Positions 53,315 to 61,716 of a stretch of 64,000 nt of DNA are shown here, one piece after another. Source of the stretch: Planctomycetaceae bacterium (GTDB lineage Bacteria; Planctomycetota; Planctomycetia; Planctomycetales; Planctomycetaceae); contig JAKFUF010000011.1 of assembly GCA_021732845.1 (NCBI GenBank), positions 1 through 64,000 on the forward strand, in the 5' to 3' direction. The first letter of the stretch is position 1; every line of letters starts with the position of its first letter. The notes under the pieces are model-generated. The model saw nothing but the letters and a program-made list of their open reading frames with translations, was not told the origin of the DNA and ran no database searches. The position numbers and the translations under genes are program-made.

Positions 53315-55966
53315 ATGTTGCGTCCCTTCACGGCGCCTTTGGGCGTCACAGTGTTCGTCTGCGCGCTGGCTGGACCAGCGACTCTCCCGGCAGCCGACAC
53401 GGCACCCCCCCGGGACGTCGCTGCCGCCGTCAACGTGGCCACGAAGTCCGCCTCGTGGCTCGCCTATGACGCTCCGAACGGGACGAGCTACCACGCGCTC
53501 TCGCTCCGCGGCTACGGCGATGCGGAGTCGGCACAGCCGCGCGACCATGTGCTGCTGGTGGATACTTCCGCCAGCCAGACCGGCGAACACCGCCAGCAGA
53601 CGCTCAAGGTTCTCGACGCCTGCCTCGCCGCGCTGCGCCCTGTCGACCGCGTGCAGATGATCGCCATCGACGTCAAGGGACAGAAACTGACGACAGCGTT
53701 CGTCGCGCCACAATCCGCCGAGGCCAAGGCGGCGATCGCAAAACTGCGGAAGCGAGTTCCGCTGGGTTCGACCGACTTGCTGGCCGGACTGCAGCTTGCC
53801 GCGAAGACACTGGAAGCGTCGAAATCGGGTTCTGTGATCTATCTCGGCGATGGCATGAGCGTCGGTCAGCTCATCGAAACCGCCGCGATGAAAACGCTTG
53901 TCGCCAACTTTCGCCAGTGCCAGATTCCCGTTCACAGCTATGCCGTCGGGCCGCGCACCGATCTGCAACTCCTCGGCGTGCTTGGACTGCACACTGGCGG
54001 GATGCTGCTGGTCGACGAACTGATCGACGAGAAGGAACAGTCGGCGAAGCAGACTGGCGAGAAGCTGGCGGTGGCCGCCGCCGCGCCGGTGTTTTATCCC
54101 CAGACATTAACCACGGAACCACGGCTGGAAGCGCTGTTGCCGGCGCTGCCCCCGATCCGCATGGATCGCGAGACCGTCCTGCTGGGTCAGGGCACGGTGA
54201 AAGGTGATGTCCGGGTGACACTGGCCGGCACCGTCAACGGCGTCGCTCGCCAAATGCAATGGACGGTCGCCGCCAAGTCTGGACAGACCAGCAACACCTT
54301 TTTGGCGTCCGCCTGGAACATCGCGAAGCAGGATGATGGGCTCTCGCAGCCACTGGCTGGGACCGAACTGCTGAATTACGCCCGCAAGTCGCACGAAGAC
54401 CGGATCATGGCGATGGCCGCGCGGGGACAGCAGGCGCTCGCCGCCCGCGACCTCGTGCAGGCCCGGCAGATGGCCTGGGCGATCCGCCAGGTCGACCCCA
54501 CCAACGTTCAGTCGCAGACGATTTTGAACGCGTCCCACAAGCTCAACGAGATGCACTTCGCGCTGGTGCAGGATGCGCAACCCGCCGCCGAAGCTCCGGC
54601 AGCCGAGGCCCCGCCGGAAGCACCGGCCGCGGAAGCTCCTCCAGAAGCGCCAGCCGCTGAGGCCCCCGCCGCCGAAGCCACGCCGGCCGAACCGGCCCCC
54701 GAGGCTCCCGCCAGCGAAGCGGGCGCGGCACCGGTTGACCCCTCGGTCGACAACAGCGATGACGCCCCCGGGGGCACCATCGCCCCGGGTGATCTGCTGA
54801 AGAAGAACGAAGAGCTGATCAAGGTCAAGGTTCAAATTCTGAAGCGCCTGGTGGAAAACGTGATCGACGCTTCCCAGCGGGCGGCCGCCAGCGATCCCGA
54901 TGCGGCCCTGGCCGAACTGAAACGAGCCCAGAGCACCGTTGAAGCATCGGGCGATGTCGACCCGACGACCCGCCAGGAACTGGTTCGCCGGCTGATCAAT
55001 GTTCAGCAGCAGGTGGGTGCCCAGAAGGCCAAACTGGAACAGGTCAAGCTGCTGGCCGCACGCCAGCAGGCGTTGACCCAGGCCAATCGGCGGGTCATCT
55101 CCGAGATTGAAGTACGCGATGAAAAGCTGGAACGGCTGATCGACCAGGTCCGGAACCTCATCAATCAGGGCTACCTCGGCCGGGAAGACGCCTTCGAACA
55201 GGCCGAATCGGTGGCTCGCGTCGCCTGGGAATTGAACCCCTACAGCGGCACGACGGCGGCGGCGATTTTCGACGCTGAGGCTGCCGGCCAACTGGACAAG
55301 GCGGCCCGCATCCATGCCCTGACTGCCGATGCCTTCCTGGCCGCCCTTTACCAGTCGGAACTGGCCCACATCCCGTTCCCCGACGAACCGCCCGTCGTCT
55401 ACCCGCCAGCGGAAGTCTGGCAGGCGTTGACGGAACGCCGCAAGAAATGGAAATCGGTGGACCTGGTCCGCGACAACAAGATCGAAGAGGAAATCCGGCA
55501 GCGGCTGGATGACCCAAGTACCGTCAAGTTCATCGACACGCCGTTCATCGACTGCCTCAAATTCCTCGCGGACGAACACAAGATCAACATCGTCCCGCAG
55601 AAGAAGGTCCTCGAAGACGACGGGATCGACACCTCGACCCCCATCAACCTCGAACTCACGGGCGTGTCACTGCGGAGCGTGTTGAAGCTGCTGCTGCAGG
55701 AACTGCAATGCACCTACGTGATTGAAGATGAAGTGATGAAGATCACCACCGCCCTCAAGGCGGGCGAGCAGCTTACCACCCGTGTCTACTACGTCGGTGA
55801 ACTCGTGATTCCGATCATCACCCCGCAGCAAGGCGGCATCGGCGGCGGTGGCTTCGGTGGCGGTGGCGGCCAGGGTCAGTTCGGCGGCGGTGGCGGCGGC
55901 TTCGGCGGCGGTGGCCAACAAGGCGGTGGTGGTGGTGGCTTCGGTGGCGGTGGTGGACAGTTCTAA
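53315..55966 (+). CDS. exported VWA-domain protein with secretin-like N domain and glycine-rich tail
   Basis: The ATG at 53315 (GGAG nine bases upstream) begins a signal peptide (APLGVTVFVCALAGPATLPA). The protein has 883 residues. A von Willebrand A domain (about 65-260) has a MIDAS-like DTSAS. A linker of repeated PAAEAPPEAP units (about 430-485) follows, then a helical region. Near the C-terminus (about 735-815) is an STN/secretin N0-like domain (INIVPQKKVLEDDG, TGVSLRSVLKLLLQELQCTYVIEDE). The last 50 residues are Gly/Phe/Gln-rich. VWA domains bind metal-dependent ligands; secretin N domains dock envelope machines. No beta-barrel secretin domain is present, so it is not a pore. Confidence 0.82.
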   Translation: MLRPFTAPLGVTVFVCALAGPATLPAADTAPPRDVAAAVNVATKSASWLAYDAPNGTSYHALSLRGYGDAESAQPRDHVLLVDTSASQTGEHRQQTLKVLDACLAALRPVDRVQMIAIDVKGQKLTTAFVAPQSAEAKAAIAKLRKRVPLGSTDLLAGLQLAAKTLEASKSGSVIYLGDGMSVGQLIETAAMKTLVANFRQCQIPVHSYAVGPRTDLQLLGVLGLHTGGMLLVDELIDEKEQSAKQTGEKLAVAAAAPVFYPQTLTTEPRLEALLPALPPIRMDRETVLLGQGTVKGDVRVTLAGTVNGVARQMQWTVAAKSGQTSNTFLASAWNIAKQDDGLSQPLAGTELLNYARKSHEDRIMAMAARGQQALAARDLVQARQMAWAIRQVDPTNVQSQTILNASHKLNEMHFALVQDAQPAAEAPAAEAPPEAPAAEAPPEAPAAEAPAAEATPAEPAPEAPASEAGAAPVDPSVDNSDDAPGGTIAPGDLLKKNEELIKVKVQILKRLVENVIDASQRAAASDPDAALAELKRAQSTVEASGDVDPTTRQELVRRLINVQQQVGAQKAKLEQVKLLAARQQALTQANRRVISEIEVRDEKLERLIDQVRNLINQGYLGREDAFEQAESVARVAWELNPYSGTTAAAIFDAEAAGQLDKAARIHALTADAFLAALYQSELAHIPFPDEPPVVYPPAEVWQALTERRKKWKSVDLVRDNKIEEEIRQRLDDPSTVKFIDTPFIDCLKFLADEHKINIVPQKKVLEDDGIDTSTPINLELTGVSLRSVLKLLLQELQCTYVIEDEVMKITTALKAGEQLTTRVYYVGELVIPIITPQQGGIGGGGFGGGGGQGQFGGGGGGFGGGGQQGGGGGGFGGGGGQF

Positions 55967-56013
55967 GTTCGCGAGCCGACTCCCTCAGTCCTGTCGGACG
56001 AGATCTCCAAATC

Positions 56014-56042
56014 ACAGGCCAGGCGAAATTCGCCTGGCCTGT
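56014..56042. terminator. bidirectional hairpin terminator
   Basis: A perfect 12-bp stem (ACAGGCCAGGCG / CGCCTGGCCTGT) with a five-base loop. It lies between the convergent VWA and sppA genes; TTGCTTTTC follows on the plus strand. Confidence 0.8.
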
Positions 56043-56085
56043 TGCTTTTCTGTGATGCTTCGCCGCGAGTCGTCGACGGCAGTTG

Positions 56086-57903
56086 CTATTTGAAACGCAC
56101 CTTGAACGGCATCACCAGCAAGCCGGGTTCGTGCGACAGTGACTGCATCCAGCGGAGCGTCTGGAGGTCTTCGGCGAGTTCCGGAGCAATCTCACGCGCC
56201 GCTTCAAGCAGAGCCGACCGGTTCTGGCGGACGTCGCCTTCGAGGTTGAACAACGAATCGAACGGATTGGAGGCCTTTGGCAGAATCAACCGTTCCAGTT
56301 TCGTGCCGGGTTCAATGCCGGCCTGCTTTTGAGCGTACGCAATCGCGTCCTCCAGCGAACCGAGTTCATCCACAAGTTTCAGTTTGAGGGCTGCCTCGCC
56401 ACTGTAGACCCGGCCCCGCGCCAGCTTCTCCAAGGCCTCGACCTCCATCTTCCGGCCCTTCGCGGCTTTGGTCGTGAACTGTGCGTAGATGTCGTTCAGC
56501 ATCTTTTGCATGGCAGCGCGCTCTTCGTCGGTGAACGGCAGGGTGCTGCTGAAGATGCCGCTGTTCTTCCCGCGAACGATGACTTCCGTGTTCACGCCCA
56601 CCTTGTCGTACAGCCCGCCGAGGGCGATCTTGCCGCCCACCACGCCGATGGAACCGGTCAGTGTGCCGGGCTCCGCGAAGATCCGGTCAGCCCCCATGGC
56701 GATGTAATAGCCGCCGCTGGCGGCCACGTCGCCCATGCTGACGACAAACGGCTTCTCCACCCGCTCCAGCTCCCGCCACATCAGGTCGCTGGCGAGGGCG
56801 CTGCCGCCGGGGCTGTTGACCCGCAGGACGATCGCCTTGACCAGCGGATCCCCGTTCGCCTCGCGGATTGCTTCGATCAGGGTCTCCGATCCCAGCGAGG
56901 ACTCTCCCGACATGAAATCCGAGCCGCTTTTGCCCGTGTTGATCGCGCCCGAGGCGTAAAGCACCGCCAGTTTCGGCTTGGTGGATTTTTTGGTTTTGGG
57001 CTCTTCTCCCAAAATCACTTCCATCAGCTTCATCATCCCGCCGAAGCCGCTGAAGTCGGTGTCGATCTTCTTCTTGCCATATTTCTTCAAAACCTTGAGC
57101 TTCGCCTTTGCGGCCGCAGCCAGGCTGGCGTCCAGTTCGTCCTCGTAGGCGATGCGGTCAATCAGGCCGGCCTCTTTGGCCATGACTGCGCTTTGTGGTC
57201 CCGCGTCGATGACCGCCTGCACCTTGGCGGGATCCAACTTGCGTGAGGTGGCGATCGTCTTGACCAGCAGTTTGAAGTAGTCGTCGAGCACCTCTTCCAT
57301 TTCCTTGCGGAACTCGGGGCTCATGCTGCTGCGGGTGTATGGTTCGGCGGCCGACTTGAACTCGCCGACGCGGAGCATTTCGGCCTTCACGCCCGCCAGT
57401 TCGAACAGGTTCTTGTAGAACGAGACTTCCGCCCGCATGCCGACCACGGTGAGCATGCCCGATTCTGGCATCACGATTTCGTCGCAGGCGGCAGCCACGA
57501 GGTAGTCGAGGTTGCCAGCGCCGTCGAGATACGCGTGGACTTTCTTTCCCTTGGCCCGCACGCCGGCAATCGCCTTCCGCAGCACATCGACCTTGCCCCA
57601 GCCGAGGGACGGCCCGTTGAGGTGCAGGATCACCCCGTGCACTTTGCTGTCTTCGGCCGCCTTCTCGAAGCGCGCCACGGCAGTGCTGAGAGATTCCGAC
57701 AGTTCCCCAAACAGTCCTGCAGGCTGGGCGGCCTCCGGGTAGCTGCCTTGAATCTCAATGTGTGCGTAGGTGACCTCTGGCGTGGCTTCCGCCACCTTGG
57801 GTGTTTCGGCCTTCGGCGGATCTTCTGCAGCGTTGATGTTGGCACAGGCTGGCGCTGCAGCCACGGCGGCAAGCAGCAAGACACTCCAGCGAAGCAATCG
57901 CAT
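56086..57903 (-). CDS. sppA: signal peptide peptidase SppA (protease IV, long form)
   Basis: The protein has 605 residues, the size of the two-domain E. coli enzyme. A signal peptide (LRWSVLLLAAVAAAPACA) precedes the N-terminal domain carrying the catalytic lysine (GEFKSAAEPYTR) and the C-terminal domain with the nucleophilic serine (VNSPGGSALASDL). SppA, anchored at the outer face of the inner membrane, degrades cleaved signal peptides using a Ser/Lys dyad. It has no operon partner. A terminator lies between it and the convergent VWA gene. Confidence 0.94.
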   Translation of the reverse strand: MRLLRWSVLLLAAVAAAPACANINAAEDPPKAETPKVAEATPEVTYAHIEIQGSYPEAAQPAGLFGELSESLSTAVARFEKAAEDSKVHGVILHLNGPSLGWGKVDVLRKAIAGVRAKGKKVHAYLDGAGNLDYLVAAACDEIVMPESGMLTVVGMRAEVSFYKNLFELAGVKAEMLRVGEFKSAAEPYTRSSMSPEFRKEMEEVLDDYFKLLVKTIATSRKLDPAKVQAVIDAGPQSAVMAKEAGLIDRIAYEDELDASLAAAAKAKLKVLKKYGKKKIDTDFSGFGGMMKLMEVILGEEPKTKKSTKPKLAVLYASGAINTGKSGSDFMSGESSLGSETLIEAIREANGDPLVKAIVLRVNSPGGSALASDLMWRELERVEKPFVVSMGDVAASGGYYIAMGADRIFAEPGTLTGSIGVVGGKIALGGLYDKVGVNTEVIVRGKNSGIFSSTLPFTDEERAAMQKMLNDIYAQFTTKAAKGRKMEVEALEKLARGRVYSGEAALKLKLVDELGSLEDAIAYAQKQAGIEPGTKLERLILPKASNPFDSLFNLEGDVRQNRSALLEAAREIAPELAEDLQTLRWMQSLSHEPGLLVMPFKVRFK

Positions 57904-58211
57904 GGCGGTTCCTTGAAAGAATGGTCAATGGGGTGCTGGCTCCGTCCAACCCTGGACTCATCCACGAGCGGGGAGGAAATTCGGTTGTACCGTGAGAACG
58001 GCGAAGAATTCCAGACGGTTCACGCCGGAGTTGCCGGATTTGAGGGTTACCCGCCCCGTAGTGTCGGTTTCAGCCGACACTCGCCACCGACGTGCCATAC
58101 TGCCTCCGCGCCATATCACGGCACAGAAGTCGTGTGAACTGGACAGAAGTTGACAGGGATTTTTGGTCGATTTAAGATGCATCAATGAGAGTTGATAGAA
58201 CCCGCGAGCGA

Positions 58212-58269
58212 GGAACCCCGATAGCGGATGGAGAAAGTGGCACAGCCACCCATCCGCGCCAGGGGTTCC
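58212..58269. repeat. three-stage hairpin upstream of the DUF1501 gene
   Basis: Nested stems GGAACCCC/GGGGTTCC (58212-58219 with 58262-58269), GCGGATGG/CCATCCGC (58224-58231 with 58250-58257) and GTGGC/GCCAC (58237-58241 with 58245-58249) form one hairpin with small internal loops. It ends 45 bases before the next start codon. It could be a repeat element or an mRNA leader structure. No gene is seen elsewhere in 57904-58314. Confidence 0.75.
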
Positions 58270-58314
58270 GCAGCGAGCAAAAACTGACCCGCCACCAGGG
58301 CGAAGGGACGAAAC

Positions 58315-59694
58315 ATGCTGCGCGTTCAGGCTGGCGAATCGGGCAAGTATTGCGACGGGATGAGCCGTCGGAGTTTTGTCCAGATCGGGCTCGCGGGGAT
58401 GGGGTCGCTGGGGCTGCCACAGATCCTGCGGGCGAAGGAAGAGTCTGCCGCGCAGGGAACACCCGGCAAGAAGACCTCGGTGATCCTCCTGTGGCTTGAC
58501 GGCGGTCCGAGTCACCTGGACCTGTATGACCTCAAGCCCGACGCGCCGGCGGAGTACCGCGGGTTCTGGAAGCCGATCACGACCAACGTCCCCGGCTTCG
58601 ACATCGGCGAACTCTTTCCGCTGCAGGCGCGGCACGCCGACAAGTTTTCTCTTGTCCGGTCTCTGCACCACAATTCGGGCGACCACTTTACGGGCGGGCA
58701 TTACATGCTCACTGGGCGCGGCGGCGCGAGCGGGGCCGACACGGCGAGCAAGTCGCCGTTTATTGGCTCGATCGCCACGCGCATCACCGGACCTCGGCAG
58801 GCTGGAATGTGCGCCAATGTGGCGGTGCCGTACGCCATGAGCATCGGCCTGCGACCCGGCTACTTCGGGGCGAATTACGTCGGCATGCAGAACAACCCGT
58901 TTGAGACCGAGGGTGACCCGAACGCCACGAATTTCAATGTCCAGAACATTCAACTTCCCGGTGGGATGACCATCGACCGGCTGCAGGACCGCCAGGGCCT
59001 GAACCGTGGCTTCGACAAACTGCGGCGCGGCCTCGACGTTTCCGGCACGACCTCCGCGATGGATCGGTTCGACCAGCAGGCGTTCGACCTGGTGACAGGC
59101 GATGCCGCCCGACGGGCGTTTGACATCAATGCCGAAGACCCGCGGACCCGCGACCGCTACGGCCGGCACAGTTGGGGCCAGTCGACCCTGCTGGCCCGCC
59201 GGCTCGTCGAAGCCGGTTCCACGTTCGTCACCGTCCATTTTGGCGGCTGGGACCACCACTGGGATCTGAAGTCCGGGATGGAACGCTATCTGCCCATGGT
59301 TGATGACTGCGTCAGCGGCCTCCTGGAAGATCTGCACGCCCGGGGGATGAATGACGATGTCTGTGTCATGCTCTGCGGCGAATTCAGCCGCACCCCGCGC
59401 ATCAACGACGGTGGCAATGGCGGCCCGCCGCTGAGCAAGGGAACGCCCGGACGCGACCATTGGGGAGCCGCCATGTTCTGCCTGTTGGGCGGTGGCGGCC
59501 TCAAGGGCGGCCAGATCGTTGGCTCCACGAACCGCCTCGGCGAAGTCCCCAAAGACCGCCCGATCACCCCGGCCGACATCCATCACACGCTGTTCCACGT
59601 CCTCGGTGTCGATCCCGCGCTCTCATTCTTGAACCACCAGGGCCGCCCCATCTCCGCCTTGGAACCGGGCAGCGTGATTCAGGAACTTTTGTAG
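58315..59694 (+). CDS. DUF1501 family protein, Tat-exported
   Basis: The protein has 459 residues. A Tat signal (MSRRSFVQIGLAGMGSLGLP, starting at residue 16) is followed by the DUF1501 core: VILLWLDGGPSHLDLYDLKP, HTGG-like HFTGGHYMLTG, TVHFGGWDHHWDLKSGMERY, and GEFSRTPRINDGGNG with GRDHWGAAM. The family belongs to the alkaline phosphatase/sulfatase superfamily by fold but has no confirmed enzymatic activity. In planctomycetes its genes usually follow DUF1549/DUF1553 (PSCyt/PSD1) genes, which are absent here. An ATG at 58360 is an alternative start. Confidence 0.92.
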   Translation: MLRVQAGESGKYCDGMSRRSFVQIGLAGMGSLGLPQILRAKEESAAQGTPGKKTSVILLWLDGGPSHLDLYDLKPDAPAEYRGFWKPITTNVPGFDIGELFPLQARHADKFSLVRSLHHNSGDHFTGGHYMLTGRGGASGADTASKSPFIGSIATRITGPRQAGMCANVAVPYAMSIGLRPGYFGANYVGMQNNPFETEGDPNATNFNVQNIQLPGGMTIDRLQDRQGLNRGFDKLRRGLDVSGTTSAMDRFDQQAFDLVTGDAARRAFDINAEDPRTRDRYGRHSWGQSTLLARRLVEAGSTFVTVHFGGWDHHWDLKSGMERYLPMVDDCVSGLLEDLHARGMNDDVCVMLCGEFSRTPRINDGGNGGPPLSKGTPGRDHWGAAMFCLLGGGGLKGGQIVGSTNRLGEVPKDRPITPADIHHTLFHVLGVDPALSFLNHQGRPISALEPGSVIQELL

Positions 59695-59774
59695 CCCGTC
59701 TGCTGTAGCCCGTCCGCGCGGTTCGCCACGCGGGGATTCGGGTTTCGCGCATTGGCTTGTGCTGCCGCACTGCA

Positions 59775-61109
59775 TCACTTGAACTCGCGTGGCTGCCCCG
59801 TCGACTCGAGCACCGTGGTCCACAGGTCGCCGTGGGGGTCGACACAGTATCGGTCGCGGATCGCCAGGGCCATGGGGACATGCACAAACCGGCCGTGCCA
59901 GCGGCCGACGACCATTTCTGTTCGCCCGCTCATTGCCGCATGCACGGCGTTGTGCGCCAGCCGGATGCAGTAGACGCTGTCATAGGGATTCGCCGGCACG
60001 CTGCGGATGGCATAGCTGGGGTCGATGTATTTGAGGTTCAGCTCCCAGCCCAGTCCGGCAAAATATTCGTTGATCTTGTGCTTCAGAAACACACCGATGT
60101 CGTCCAGTTTTACGTTGCCCGAGGCGTCTGTCTGGTGGTGCGCGGCACCGATCAGATCCTGCCCCGCGCCTTCGGCAACAACGATGACGGCGTGTCCGCG
60201 GCGGGCAATGCGCTGCTTGAGAATGGCAAACAGGCCGCTTTCGCCTTCAAGCCGGAAGGGAACCTCCGGGATCAGCACGAAATTGGCATCGCTCATGGCG
60301 AGCGCCGAGTAGCAGGCGATGAATCCGGAATGCCGGCCCATCAGCTTCACCAGTCCGATGCCATTGGGGGCCGACAGCGCCTCGACGTGCGCCGCGCGGA
60401 TCGACTTGGCCGCCTCAGAGAAGGCCGTTTGAAAGCCAAAACTCTGTTCAATGAACATGATGTCATTGTCGATCGTTTTGGGCACGCCCACGACGGCAAT
60501 CTTTTCCCCGCGCTCGGCAATGGTCTGCGCGATCTGCATCGCCCCGCGAATCGATCCGTCGCCGCCGATGACGAACAGCAGATTGATGTTCATCCGGTCG
60601 AGGCAGTCGACAATCTCATCGGGGTCCTGCCGGCCGCGCGAACTGCCGAGGATCGTTCCGCCATGCTCGTTGATGTCCCGCACCACCTCGGGGGTCAGGT
60701 CGAGCACCGGACGGCCATACTTGGCGATGAACCCCTGGTAGCCATTGCAGAAGCCATAAATCTTGTGGACTCCATAGCGGTGCGACAGTTCCAGCACGAT
60801 CGCGCGGATGACGTCGTTGAGACCCGGGCACAGGCCGCCACAAGTGACAATCGCGGCCCGCGTTTTGGAGGGGTCGAAGAAGATCTTGCGGCGCGGACCA
60901 GCCGGTTCGAAGGCCGGCAGTTCCGCCAGCGGCGTGCCACGGGCCGTGACGGCAGACGCCGTGTCGTCGAACAGCACCCGGTCGGACTCGTCCACGTTGT
61001 GGTATGTCTTCTGCCGCTGCGCCAGCAGCGGAGTCATCGGTGAATCAATCCGGCATGTTCCCAGACTTTTGACGACCAGATCGGAGGCTTCGACCATTGC
61101 TGTTTCCAT
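59775..61109 (-). CDS. 6-phosphofructokinase (ATP-type signature with PKTIDND)
   Basis: The protein has 444 residues. It carries the PFK motifs AIVTCGGLCPGLNDVIRAIV, GGDGSIRGA (Gly after the Asp, the ATP-type residue), VPKTIDNDI (Lys as in PPi enzymes and in ATP enzymes of trypanosomes), and LMGRHSGFIA. It therefore phosphorylates fructose 6-phosphate in glycolysis, most likely with ATP. The N-terminal 75 residues are an extension beyond the E. coli enzyme, typical of the long plant/protist-like clade. ATGs at 61109 and 61097 are both possible starts. Confidence 0.92.
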   Translation of the reverse strand: METAMVEASDLVVKSLGTCRIDSPMTPLLAQRQKTYHNVDESDRVLFDDTASAVTARGTPLAELPAFEPAGPRRKIFFDPSKTRAAIVTCGGLCPGLNDVIRAIVLELSHRYGVHKIYGFCNGYQGFIAKYGRPVLDLTPEVVRDINEHGGTILGSSRGRQDPDEIVDCLDRMNINLLFVIGGDGSIRGAMQIAQTIAERGEKIAVVGVPKTIDNDIMFIEQSFGFQTAFSEAAKSIRAAHVEALSAPNGIGLVKLMGRHSGFIACYSALAMSDANFVLIPEVPFRLEGESGLFAILKQRIARRGHAVIVVAEGAGQDLIGAAHHQTDASGNVKLDDIGVFLKHKINEYFAGLGWELNLKYIDPSYAIRSVPANPYDSVYCIRLAHNAVHAAMSGRTEMVVGRWHGRFVHVPMALAIRDRYCVDPHGDLWTTVLESTGQPREFK

Positions 61110-61716
61110 TCGAGTTTGAATGCCCGGTAAAAACTCAGTTCTGAAAACTCAACCCTGACCGCTGGACTCAGCGCAATTCCAGCAAGTTCTCCCGGCGCTT
61201 GGCGAAGCCACGGCAGCCGGAGTTTGTTTCAGGTGCCGCACGCTGGAACCGAGTCAGAGACCCGTCCGGAAACGCCTCGCGCTGGGGCGACGCGAGGCTG
61301 CCTGGGTGAGACGATGCGACCGAAATGCTCGGTGCGGCAGTCTGCCTGGCGGTTTTTCCGAATTGGTTCAGACTTAAGTGCGGTCGCTTCGAACCGCGAG
61401 CCACCATCAACACGCGATGAAGAAGTTCAAGCAATGATGCACCGGGGCGTAATGCAGCCTGCGCGCAGCGGTGCGGAAAGACGTGGCTCGACTTCACGGT
61501 GATTGGCGGCCGATTGAGAGCTGGGGTTGAGCGCCAGCGATGATCTCATGTTACAGCCCGTGGTTTGGACGAACAAGCGGTTCCCCTAGAGTTCTTGAGT
61601 TCCGTACCCACCGAATGGCCATTCCGCGAGGTGCTTCCGGACCAAAGCGGTGTGTTACGATATCGCTCGAAGTCGTCCCGTCTTTACAGGTTTTTGACAA
61701 TCCGTGAGGTGTAACG
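61110..61716. other. 607-bp intergenic region between pfk and the polymerase-like gene
   Basis: No gene is supported here. The region separates divergent genes and should hold both promoters; I find no clear -35/-10 pair. GAGGT at 61706-61710 is the ribosome site of the next gene. Confidence 0.5.

Noticed and set aside
59695-59774. Repeated GTAGCCCGTC units after the DUF1501 gene as a terminator or repeat family
   Set aside because: Only two short units are visible and there is no hairpin, so the evidence is too thin.
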